From Atrichornis clamosus (Eukaryota; Chordata; Aves; Passeriformes; Menuridae): a stretch of 64,000 nt of DNA. This document shows positions 1 to 12,100 of the stretch, one piece after another. Numbering within the stretch: the first letter of the stretch is position 1; every line of letters starts with the position of its first letter. The position numbers were made by a program, and so were the translations under genes. Location of the stretch: contig WBMZ01011605.1 of NCBI GenBank assembly GCA_013400975.1, positions 62,001 to 126,000 on the forward strand, given 5' to 3'. Below the pieces are notes generated by a model that searched no databases, was not told where the DNA came from, and saw only the letters and a program-made list of their open reading frames with translations.

Positions 1-3000
1 CTACATGTCACCTACACTCTATACATACATATGCTGTTGAGGAGCCCATCATCTTCATTATCTGCAGGATGCTGTTTCTCTCACCACATCTCACAACGTA
101 GTACTGAATGACTGACTTACGGTGAGCAGGACAGCAGCACACTCAGCTAAGGCTCTGGGCTGGAAGTTGAGAGATGGAGAGAAGAGACAACTGGATATCT
201 GACAGCCTCTTACGTGCAGTCAGCCTGAATCACTCATTAAATCCATGAATGTCCTTGGCCTTGTGCACCTGGATGCAGACTGAGTCAAGATATTCTCTCT
301 GCATCTGAGCTTATCCAGATGGTCTGTGATCTTCAAGTTAGTTTGAATGCATTTTAAATAAGAGCTTCAGCCACCCTCTTCTCTTCACCTAAATGAGTTT
401 CTCTTTTAATCACAAGTTGCAGAACAATTTATTTTAAAGCATATGAAAATGTACTTCATTTAACCTCACTGAAATTAATTGATGACCACATCTGTAGAAG
501 TCATAGAAGTTTTGAAAAGAACAATCTTAAAATAATGTAAGAAACGTCTGTGGTATCATACTACATCTCAGGAGTGTATTTAACAAGTAAATTCTGATCC
601 TCTTCTAGACAATCTGCTGCATGCACAATTACAATAACAACAAAAATAATTATTAAAAACAGCAAGAAAATAATCTCAAGAGTTTATCTTCCAGAAGTTT
701 CACAAGACAGTTTCAGGTGATTTTCCTACTGATTGTCTAATGAAATGAGTAAGTGATCCCTTATTCATTTCATTTCCTTGAAGGGAATTTTGATGCCCTT
801 GACTCCTGAGAGGCACACATTACTTGTCCCAAAATGGGTACTCAAAAGCAGTGGTGAGGATAACCTATAACAAATTTTGAAAATTTTCTCATACTTTCCT
901 ATATATTCAAAAACAACAATTCTGATTCAGCTTCATGACAACTACTGATACATGCAACCTTTAAAAAGCAGCCTACAGACTCTAAATATAATTTCTCATT
1001 CACATCTATTGCACCATTCATGATTTGTAAATCTCTATCATTCTCTCACTCCACCTATCTAGGCAGGGACACATATTTTTAAGGTACTATTGGTGATTAT
1101 TTCATAATAGAGTAGTATAACTGGTGGGACGAGCCACAGCTATGTACTTAGATTAAGTGTCTCTATGGGTCAAAAAAGATTATAACACCCAGAGAACAGT
1201 GCCAACTTTTCGCAACGGAAGACGTCATCCTTTGTGTTCTGCAAGCATCTGTGCTCAGCATCTCCAGAAATGCTCTGGAAAGTGGCTGAGAAGCGAAGTG
1301 ACAGAATTTGCCAATAATAATAAGTTATTTAAGGTGGTAAAGTTGAGAGTGAAAGCTGAAAAGCTGCAGAAGCCTATCAGATTACCTCTATAGGCAATAG
1401 GAAGAGGGCATCCAAAAAGTTACTCAAATCTTGGATAATGTTGGAGGTTTTTATGAGTTTACTACCTCCCTTAACCACTGAGAGACTTAAGGACCCAACT
1501 CCTGACTTATCTTTATATTAATGGGCATTGTTCCAAATTTTAGTACTTGTATCTCATAGAAGATTTCATCTCCTGGTGCCATATCTCTCATCAAGGAACA
1601 CCATGGCATTCCTTTTATTCTCTTAATCTGCAATGTCCTACAGGCATAAGAAACCAATATGAGTTTCATTAATTCCTTGTTTGGGCTTTCAGCACCATCT
1701 GGGCAACAGAAAGACAGTTTTGGGTCCTCAGTGAAGTCAATGCCTCTCAGCATGCTGCATAAACACTAACAGTCTTCAATTTCCCCCAAATATACCCTCT
1801 GGCGGTTTCTCACATGCATTATAAAGTTAGCACAATTGGTCTTTTAGTGCCTTGCTCTACCTCTCCTGAGGTTCATGGCATGCGAGTGAGAAAGGGTGGT
1901 TTGTTCCTGGCCAATTCTAGGTAATAGAAAGGTTCAGGATCATGGATGGGAGACTACACGTTAGAGCAGCTCATAAATTTGCCCTAATTTGTGCTGTGGG
2001 TACCACCACTGTAGGCAAGAATTGAAATGGCACAAGTAGGACTAAGCCAGAGATAGTGATCTAGTGAGCTATAATAGACCGTGAAAAACTGCAAATTTTT
2101 TTCACGTCTAGTTCAGAAGAGGTGAGGGGAACTTGATATGTAGAAAACAAAATCGCAAACACCTCCTCTGTTATGTTGTATCAAAGAGATATTTGTAGCT
2201 ATTTCTGTGCAATAATTTAAGAACAAAAACTGTCATTTTAATTTGTAATCAGTTTATGCAATTTGTGCCATACATTTCAAAGGAATCTAAAGCATACGTG
2301 AGTTTAAAGTCAGTTTGATAATATTTTCCTAGTACTAAGGGGTATTCTGTTTCATCTTATAAAATAGATACTTCTTGTGGTCAGACTGAATGTTTTTCAG
2401 TTATCTGATACTGCAAAGGGGTGGTTCAAAGTGTGTCTTGTGGGTAGAGAAACATTGCTTCTAATTACTCTAATTACAGGGGAAAAAACCTCTAAATTAA
2501 TTAGTGATAGTTGGGCATTATATGTGATTCACTCCAGTGAATCTCAAATGTTTTTAGAGATTGCACTTGACATTCTCCCCCAGTGTGAAAATATCTCTGG
2601 ATACATGCGAGACAAAAAATTGCTCATGTCTGCCAGTTGAGGCCTCTAAGTGGCATCTCAAATGCCAGACTTCTCAGTGGAGAAGTGATTGTGTTTCCTA
2701 CTAAGGTTTCTTTTTCTTCCATGAAACGCACATGCATGTCTTCCTCTGCTGACAGCTTTCCCCTGACCAGGAGTTACCTCCTCCCAGCAGCAGAAATCTA
2801 TCCAATTCCCCTCTGCTCATGGGGACCCACTCAAGTCCTTCCTGTCCCAGCTGTGGAAAAACCCTCACTCCTTGGCCAAGAACACCCAGCTCTCTTACAC
2901 CGTCCAGACAGAGCAGACTCCAGGGCTGGCTGTGAATGTGAGGAGTGGACCATAAACAGTACAATACCGATGGCTTGGCTCACAGTCAGGCTCCCAGGGC

Positions 3001-6000
3001 TCTGGGGGATACACCTATACTTGCATCTGGATTGTCGTTGAAATACACAGCCTTATTATTCCTTGCCTACTCTAGATCTCAGTACAAAGTGCACTGTACG
3101 AGATTGATTTCTGAGAAATGTAACATTGGATCTGTGATAATAAGCTACAGGCAACATACAAAATGTTTATGTTCCACCAGAGAGTCCAAATTTGTGAAAT
3201 AAATATTTGCGCTCTCGTATGTCTGTGGGATCCTGCCATGGAGAACACTATGTGCTATAATGTGTTTCAGAGCCGCCCATGGCAGGACTTGGACAGACCT
3301 TGCACTGCTTGTTTAGCACAGGATTTTCTTCAGACTCGCTTCTTATTTTCTCTGCTTCTTTGGAAAAAACCACTTTAGAATGTATTTCTGTTAGTGTGTC
3401 ATCTATTATATAAACTATAAATTGTATATTGAATAAGGTATTATATATATCTTTGAAAGGTTGGAATCCTACTGAGCTGAAATGTACTCAGACACGACAA
3501 ACAGGATCTCAGCCCAGAACCAATATAATTCAGCAGTATTTAGGGACTGAAGTGATGGAGAAAAATAAGAGACTGGAATACAGATACAGTACCACATTGA
3601 CTGAGCACCTGCCCATTTAGGAGATTTTACATAATTATAAAATATATCATTAGTGTTGTTTGGTTATGTATGTAATCCCTACTGTGTGTCATTAAAAGAT
3701 ATCAGAGAAGTACATGTCCCCAGATTACCTCATATCAAATGATGAGGTATGTTCACTAATAGCACTTTGAAAGATAGAAAGCAAGTGTTCTTTCCAAGAT
3801 TCCTAGTGTTCTTGTTTAGGAGTAACATATTTTTTACTTTTATCAAATTTAAGTTGCTTACTGTGACATTTTGGTAGGGGGAGTTATTAAGAAGCAATTC
3901 AGATCATAAGAAATGTACAGAGGGGAAAACCATAACACTAGGAAATATTGGTCCCAGCTTGAATTTTGTAGGTACCTCCTCCCTTGAAAATGTCGTTTTC
4001 CCTTTTGCCCTTCACCTTTTATTTCTGCCATGTATGAAATCATCATAGCAAAAATTTTTAAACTATAATAAACACTTTATCGCACAATTCTCCAGACTTT
4101 TGACATAAATCTAGGGTTTCCTATTGAATTGGTTTCCTATTATTTGAAATGGTAAGTAAGAATAGCAAAAATAGCCTTTTTTTAAGGGTGAACAATACAA
4201 TATCATCAGACTAAAGACACTCAAAAGAGATAGCAAGAACTCCAGTGTCTAATTCCCTACACACTTAATATTCAGCCCAGAGCAATGGACCTGTAAGAAG
4301 TAGTCACATGGCTCTGTCTTGCCTGTTATTTATTGTCCTGATTTGAGGACACTGTAATGTTGTGTCCCCAGAGGCATTGCCTTGGATCATCTGATGGAGA
4401 ATCAGAGTATGGAGCAATCAGACGACAGATCTGCTCCTTTACAACAGCATATGAGCATTCTAGGAGGGTAAAGGAAGAGGAACCATCTTCCAGGCTTGTG
4501 TATTACTATGGAGTGGCCCTTGTGTTGGGGACTGGGACAAGCCTAAATACTGGCCCATTTCAAGTGCCTCTCACCAGATATGGCCGTCTTCCTGACAGCC
4601 CTCACCAGGATCCTAACCTCCACAAGTTACAAGTACTAGGGAACAGGGAGTGAAGTTTTCAACCACCTTCTGACAAAGAGAAAAGTGTAAAGTTTGATTC
4701 TCAGTGTGCTTCAGATAACTCCAAAATTAACTCATTCTTCAGTTGTGTTGATGCTACCTTAAGTGCGCTTCTTGTTGTCTGCTGAGCATTGCGGAAGGAA
4801 GAAAAACTAGTTTATATTCTACCATGTGCACTAGTTACTTGCTTTGGCTCTGCTCGCAGTGCTTTTTTAAATTTTCTCTCTCTACTCTGCACATTTAGAT
4901 TTTAAATATGATGATGTTCGAGTATCTCATGGATGACAACTCTGTGCTAGAGAAACTAGCCAGAGTAACACTTCAGTCTCATTGACAGTGAAAATAACTA
5001 AGACTTGCAATTCTCAGAGGTGATTCTGAAAGATTATTTTGTCAAATTAGATTTTGTGGATAAATTATCCCTAAAATTTATTCCTTGTCTTTCATTATGC
5101 CTACGTACACACATGCTAAACACATAATTTTAATCCCTGAAATTAGTTGCAAACTCTAAGTGAGCATAGTCTTTTAATTTATTTTAAAAACTTTATTTTA
5201 CTGTGTTGCTGACTAAATTGCTGCAAGTCATGAGCAGAATAAGGTATCAAAACAAAAGCTACAAGAATATTCACAGCTATTAACAAGGATGTTTTGGAGT
5301 CCAACAGCACAACTTTTACTACCTCACACAGCCTGCCAGTGCTGCCTGCTGAGCTGTCACAACCAGTAGCTCTGCCCCACTAAGCTGTTCCACAGCTATG
5401 CTGTCAAACCTCTCTTTCTGCGTCTCTTGAGTGAGCTATGATGTCTTTATTATTTGTGAAGACTCTGGAAAATGCCTGTCTTCCTCAGCATGAGTTTCTG
5501 ACTAAGCCAGTACAAGCAATGAAAATAGCCATTTACATACTTTCCAAATGAAATTCAGATCAGGAAAGCATGGAAATTCTTGCAACTTCTACCGGGAAAC
5601 AGTGAAACCACAGCAAGACCTGACCTTGACTTGTGCGATCTGTGTTCTCAGCTGAGCTGCATTCATATTTTCCATGTTTTCAGTAAAAGACACAAGCTTT
5701 GCATGAAGGTTTCTGCCCTGGCCCATCCTCTCTTCACACCCTGAAAGGAAAGGTCCTGTAAAGATCTAGGACTGCCATATGGATTCTTCTCCCTGGGGGC
5801 AGAGCCCGGGAGAGGAGACTCTCCCCTGTGGCCATCAGCTGACTGCTGACAGTTGTCTTCATTCAAAGGAGAGGGAGATATCCAGGCAGTCTTGTGAGCA
5901 TGGAAGAAAGACAATGGGATCTTTCTCAAGCTTGATTTTTTGCTGTATTGATAGGAGCACAGACATTAGATTACAATATATTTCAGCTCAGCACTCGTCA

Positions 6001-6040
6001 GACCACGTGTAGGTGCTGCCTTAAGCTGTGACCTCTGCTG
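1..6040. other. Noncoding unique sequence, no feature recognised
   Basis: A+T-rich sequence with stops in every frame. The longest open frame here is 134 codons at 2637-3041 on the plus strand. It is overlapped by an 87-codon frame on the opposite strand, and neither resembles a known protein. The stretch around 2640-3010 is richer in G+C than its surroundings, which by itself lengthens open frames. I see no interspersed repeat, RNA gene, CpG island or convincing exon. Confidence 0.6.
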
Positions 6041-6446
6041 GAAAGACATGGACAGACTGGAGAGAGCTCAGCAGGGATCTCGGAAGTGTTGGGAACAACA
6101 CATTCTTTCTGTGCAGGGAGGTGGAGAAACAGGGCTGGTTCAGCCTGGGGAAGGGATCAGCACCGGTGAGCAGGTGGGTGGGAAGAGGCAGCCAGGGCCT
6201 TCACTGTGCTGCATGGTGGGAGGCTGAGAGACAAGCGGCATGAGAGGTCCGGGCTGGGTGTAAGGAAAAGGTTTTTCATGCTGAGGACAATGGGACCCCT
6301 TGGGCATTTGCCACACCTGAGTGGACACAGTCCTGAGCATCCTGGTCTGAACATACAGCTGGCCCTGCTGTAAGCAGAAGGTTGGAAAGAGTTCTCCTGA
6401 TCTTCCTGCTCAGCCTCTGACTCGACCCTGTGATTCTTTGACATAT
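6041..6446 (+). mobile_element. CR1 LINE 3'-end fragment (old, sense orientation)
   Basis: This is the 3' portion of a chicken-repeat-1 (CR1) non-LTR retrotransposon, the dominant LINE of birds and many reptiles. Consensus-like blocks occur in the right order. First comes a 'gacatggacagactggagag' block at about 6045. Next is 'ggctggttcagcctgggga' at about 6132-6150, followed by a 'gtaaggaaaaggtttttcat' block at about 6261. The 'gagtggacacagtcctgagc' block (about 6320) and the 'ctgctgtaagcagaaggttgg' region follow. The copy ends in 'gtgattctttgac', a relic of the terminal ATTCTATG-type repeat. It is 5'-truncated, as most CR1 copies are, lacks a poly(A) tail as the family does, and carries many substitutions and small indels, so it is old. 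Open frames on both strands inside it (for example 6157-6465 minus) are by-products. The subfamily cannot be assigned by eye. Confidence 0.85.
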
Positions 6447-9012
6447 AAATAAATACATAATACATGAGAATTGTTTTTCAGAAGTGACTGCATGTTCTAA
6501 TAAGTATTGACTTTTAAAATCATAAATCTCTCCCTCCACTCATCAGACTAGAAAAAAACTTTTAAAATAATGGGTACTGTAATACCTTTGAATATCATTT
6601 TCTTTCTGCAAAAGAAATTACCAAAGTTTACCATAGGAGGGAGATAGTGCTGAATCTTTTGCTCTCAGATGAAGTGTAACAGTACATGCAGAAGGGAAAG
6701 ACAGAAGAAACAGATGCTTCCAGGCCAGGTGGTATACTTCATATATCTAAATTGATAGCAAGTTGCTGATTGCCCCTGCATTTACTATTACTGTAAACTC
6801 TATGAATAGATGTTGCTCTGCAGCCAGATGAAATAGCTGGTCCCTGCCCTGGAGAGACTGTGATTTAAGGCTGCAGAGTAAAACTTTTAAAAAACACCAG
6901 GACTGATGTGAATCAATGGGAATTAAACTCCTAGAAGTCTGCTGCTCAGGATGGGATTGTCAGTGTTGTTTTACAGCTTTACTCTTTTAGATGTCTTAAA
7001 CAACCCCACTGCCAGAAAGGTGAAAGTCTCCTACCCTCCCTTCACAATATGCAGAGAGGTCTAAATCATTATCAACTGGATTAAAAAAACCAAAACAGTG
7101 TGGTTATAAGTAAACCAGAGGAAATATTATCTGAAATTCTACATCTTCACAATCTTCAAATTGCAGGTAATTGGAGGGTTTTCTAATCATTCACTATGCT
7201 CAGCTCTTTTCTATCCCTAGCTACCTGTGTTATGCTAAATTCACACAGATTACAATAACATGGGGTCTAACAGAAACAGGACCAGAGGAGAGAAGAATGT
7301 GAAATTTAATTCCTTTCCTTATCCTTCAAAAAGTGGATGCAGTATTTCTGGATAAGCATTAAACCACATGAGTATTAGAAGTTCCAAGACAATCTGTGGC
7401 CAAAAGCAGTCTTTTACAGGGCAGAGCCTGGAAGAGATGTAAGCCAAGTAAGAGGGGTTCCTCTGACAGAGGTAAAGCCTCCATGCAACATAGTCAAGCA
7501 GTCAAGAACTATGGCAGGTGAGATGCTTTCCTGGCCATGGAAACATCCAGACCCTAAGAGTCTAAAATTGTTCATTCTCCTTCTCTGATCTAATGAACAT
7601 GTGGTTATCCAGTGTAGTTTATTACTCAATTACTACAATCATGACAGATGATCTCAGAGCAGTCTATTGCCTGAGATTTGTGGTGTTCACCTCTAAAAGC
7701 TGGAACATGGAAAGGTCTTTTTTAAGAGAATGGAGTTTTGACTGATCCTCTCACATTGCAGTTCAGAGATTTTCTTGCAGTTCAGTGGGAAGAGGAGGAA
7801 GGAGTTGAATATTTTCTGAGGCAAAAAGGTGGAAACTCTCCTAATGTTGTGATATTTCATTAGTAGAAATGCTCTAAGAATATCTACCAGATCAGATGGG
7901 AGAAGCGGGCTAGTACTAGTCTGAGACATGTTGCATAAAGGTTTAGAAATCTGACAGAATGGAAGAGCTTGCGAGGGCTGAAAGCAGACAAGTAAATGCC
8001 AAGAGAGATTGCATTTGGAAATTAGACAGTTTAAAAGGAATTAGGCTGGAGTTACGTGCTGTGACCTGTGACCTGTTGCACCTGTGAACACAGCTTAATA
8101 TTCACAGAGCCACAAATTGAATGATAACTTGCTAAGATGATGCCAAGAGCCAGCTGAGATATAGTCACTAGCCCGATATATATGTCTAGTGCATGCAAAT
8201 ATGAAGCAAAATTAGATGCTTTGTCTCACCCTTTAGATAGCAGCTTTTTGGCACACTAGGTCTGGAACTATAATGACTAATGATTATGTGTTGTCTGAGG
8301 AGATCATTTACTGAATCAAGGTCTTAGGCTTCAGCCCAGCATGTACTAACACAACTGTTTGACTTAATTCATGTTAACCCCGCTAGTTATTGAATCAGGC
8401 AACCTCCAATTCAAACATCTACATAAATATTTTCAGCATAGAGTCAAGGCATAATATTTTTTTTGTTTAAATGTATCCATAACTGTCTTTCCATTCAGGG
8501 CTTTAAATGTCAGATTAACTGATGATCAATTCATTTGAGCGTTTGTACTGAAAAAGGGGGAAGGCTTTTCATTCCAGCTCCTCAGTCTCCATCTGAAATT
8601 CAAAGAATGAGCACAGTCTGGGTGTTTGATTTTCTAGCACAGACACTGGCAGGTGGAAAGGCCACTGTTTTCCTATTCATGTAACCACACCTGCTTTTCT
8701 AGCAAGGGAGAACACTACCAAAAGCATGGTCAGATTTCTCAGCTAGGAAGAGCTCACTTAATGCTGCTTCAAAATTGTCCTCTTTAAACACAGTCTGCAT
8801 GGACCTGTGCAGTATCCCAGCACAGTGTTAGTGTGCTGAAACAGGGGATAGCAGTGGAGTCAGGGTATGAGGAAGAGGTGAAGGGGAAGGCTGGTGAGAA
8901 CATCATGCTGCTCTCATATATTTCCGCTGGCAAGTAGTCTCTGAGATGACAGGTCCCTGGTAACAGACACCGCTTTGGTTGATTTAGAATGTCAATAACT
9001 GATTGCTACATT
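6447..9012. other. Noncoding unique sequence, no feature recognised
   Basis: A+T-rich sequence without recognisable genes, RNAs or transposons. Open frames are at most 78 codons. A very short tandem run of TGTGACC sits near 8058-8075. Nothing else stands out. Confidence 0.6.
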
Positions 9013-9110
9013 TATATGTGTGTGTGTGCAGATGTGCATATGTACATACACATATACACACAATACAAATATATATATATATGTATGTATATATATGTGT
9101 GTACATATAA
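9013..9110. repeat. TG/CA and TA compound microsatellite
   Basis: About 98 bp of almost strictly alternating pyrimidine and purine: a (TG)n run, then mixed TGCATATGTACATACA, then (TA)n, then (TG)n again. Such tracts are polymorphic and can adopt Z-DNA or cruciform structure. The open frame on the minus strand across it (8984-9190) encodes only Tyr/Ile/Thr/His/Cys dipeptide patterns and is a repeat artefact. Confidence 0.9.
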
Positions 9111-12100
9111 AAATCTTGTTGGAGTAGGATCCAGTGAAATGTAAATATGAAAGAAATGGTTAGGTTAAATTCTGGTTTGAATAAAGGCATATTGGGTTAA
9201 ATAAACTTTCAGGTGGTGCTTGACTGTCTGATGATATCATATGGCAAGTGGAGACAGAACAAAAGCTGTAGGCACAGGGACCAGGAGTACGTGGCCAATG
9301 TCAGGACGATGTTTATCTGGGCAAGGCACACAACATCTTAGTTCATTCCAGATTTCAGCCAGCACAGCTTTTCCCACAAGGCTTCTGCAGGCAGTGTAAA
9401 GGAGCATCTCTGCAGACACTTTGAGACACTGGCTGGGCTGGGCCTGGGAAATCAATGAAAGGAGTTCACAGCTGCCTTTCCCACCTATTATATTCAGGTG
9501 TCTGGTATATGAACTTTGTGCACAACAGAATTGCTTTTTTACCACTGACTTCCCTAACATATGCAAAAGAGATTATGAAAGGAGGGTTGGAAAGTGAGAT
9601 ACTGTAACATCTAGACTTTTGCCTGTAAAAATGAATGTACTTTGGTGTATTGCACATAGTTTTGTTGTAATGAAGAAGACTAAGTACGTGCAGTACATGC
9701 AGAGAGTTTACCTGGGTTTTTTATATCTCCTATTACTCAGAGCTTCACTCCTCCCCCATTTCCTGTCTCTTTTCCTGTCTGTTCCTTCCAAGGTCAAGAG
9801 CCCCCACTGCAGTGAAGCATGCTCTGCTTACACCATACTCACTACATGGTGCTCCACAGCGTTTTACAGCTGCCGCACCAACTGCACTCTGAGCTTGGGC
9901 AAGGTGACTGGCAGGGATAACACAGCTGGGTCTCCACTACCCACCTCATTCAAATCTAGAAACCATCAAGTTGTGAGAACTTTGTCTCACTCTCCTGAAA
10001 CTTCTGAGTCTAGAGCACAAAAGCACTGTAAATCTTTCCATGCCTGGCAGTGAGGCACTTTCACCTCTAAAGACACTGTGAAAGATAGAGTAAAATCAAT
10101 GAAGAGGCAAAATGTCATTGTTTTATTCAGAGATTGCTGTTAGCTATTTAGGTAATTTCTTTAAAGACTAAACATAAAAGCTATAAGATCTGCTTACATG
10201 TATCTGAAAGATAATAGCTGCTGAATGATTGACACATCTTTTAGATTTGGAAATTAGAGACTGATTTGTATTTGATGGGAATAACTGGTTTATGTTCTGT
10301 AGAAAAGAAATTATGTACCTAGAAGAAATTTAACCATGATGATTCTAAACTAAGATCTTACCACAGTCATCCAAAACACTATCATTGTGCTGCTCTAGTG
10401 TACTTGAGTATTCTTACAGCTTCTGTAGTATTTTTAAATGTGAGGCAATATTTAAAACTTGCCTTTCCAAATGGGCTTTATTTCCTTGCAATTAGTTGAA
10501 CAGACTCAAAGATTAACACAAATACACTTAAAAGCAGGTTCCTTGGCCATGTAAATGGTTTCATTTCCCCCGAAATTGGATACCTTACAGTTGCCTTTAG
10601 AATGACTAAGTCAACAGGAGATGCCTGGATTCCCAGTGCTTATGAAATTCAATCTGTTTCTTTAGGTGCATAAGAAAGAATTCAGGGCTCAGACACATGA
10701 TCTAATTATGTGGTTTAGCAAGTTGACACTCATCTTATGATGTGTGATAAACAGTTCTTTCACTTAATGCAGTTCAAGTTGTCCTCAGAACTCAGAATTA
10801 TTTCTGCCACAGACGTAAATGGCAAAGCTCCTGCTGCCTTGAGTAGAGTAAGTTCCTTGCAAGCCCAAGATGTTTTGCTTCAAACTGCATGCACGTTGAC
10901 ATGCCCATATGGCATTTCTTCCGGCTCCCTCATCTCCTCCCTTGCAGCTGGTGTTTGTGCAAGTCTATGGACGCATGCCCTTTTCCAGCTGCAGCTGTGC
11001 CAACAAAAAGACAAGCGCCCCAGCCTCCTCCCAGCTCTGCTACTGGAAGCTACCATTCCTTCTGATCTGCTGGCCGGGCTCTCCATGTGACTTCCTATAA
11101 CTTGTTTCAGTCAAAGTAACAGTGGGGTCTTCTTTAAATTCTTAAAATTTTCTCTTCTCAGTTGGATGGATGTTGGATAACAGCCACGGAGGGAAGGTGG
11201 TGAGTGAATGGAGATGAAGTGTTGCTTCAGTAACTCTTCAGCTGGTGCAGCTACAGCCCAAGAGGGTGCATGTCCACAGCTTTCATGCAATTGCTAATTG
11301 AGTCTGCTGTTGTCAAGAATCCCTATATCCTCGGAGGAAACTGTCTGAAACAAAATTGTTTATAAGGCCCAAGGCATTCCTGCAGGCAAAATTAATGCAG
11401 ACTGAATATGCTAATACTGGTCCATTTAGATTTCTAAAAACTAAGTAAAAGAAAGCCACTAAATAAATGTTTAATATTAAATAAAATTAAATTAAAGAAA
11501 GCCAGGATTCCATTTGGGATGGTGAAGCAGAACAGAATAGGAACAGAAAAGAAGAGGGTTGCTGTAAAGTGAGAGGTGGCTACCAGACAAACAGACATGT
11601 TTATCCTTAAGGTATTTTTACATTTTTGTGCTCTTTCATTTACGCTTATACCACGTCAGCATCAGTCATATTTCTCTTGGTTTCCGGTGACTATTATTTT
11701 TAAACTGTGTACATTGTTGGGAAATACAAAGAGGACTTAGTACAGTCAGCTTTACCAGGCCAATGACTAATTTTACTCCTGATTCCTTTCTGGATGATTT
11801 TTTGTGACGAGTTTCAATCAAAATTCACTTTATACCTACGGTAGTCCAGAGAATTTATTACATGTGAAGTTCCTTCCTTCACTCCCTGTTAACATGTGAG
11901 ACAGGCTTGGAAATAAAAGCTTGGTGATATTCATTGTGTCAATAAATCCCAGCATTTGCAAGCAACTACTGCTAACCTAGGATTCAGAGCCAGGCGTGAA
12001 ACAGAAAGTCAACAGGCTACCTTGCACACCAGAGCTTGGTAGGAATAAGATTGAAATAAATACAGAAAGCATAATTCCAAATGAAATATCCTTCCTAGGA

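Noticed and set aside
2637..3041. 134-codon frame in a G+C-richer patch
   Set aside because: It is overlapped by an antisense frame and has no recognisable protein and no convincing splice sites. Local G+C content explains the lack of stops.
8984..9190. Minus-strand frame of 68 codons
   Set aside because: It is a translation of the TG/TA microsatellite and gives only dipeptide-like patterns.
9619..10053. Longest open frame, 144 codons
   Set aside because: Its length is expected by chance in 64 kb. There is no domain, signal peptide or family resemblance, and low-complexity Leu/Ser-rich stretches come from pyrimidine-rich DNA.
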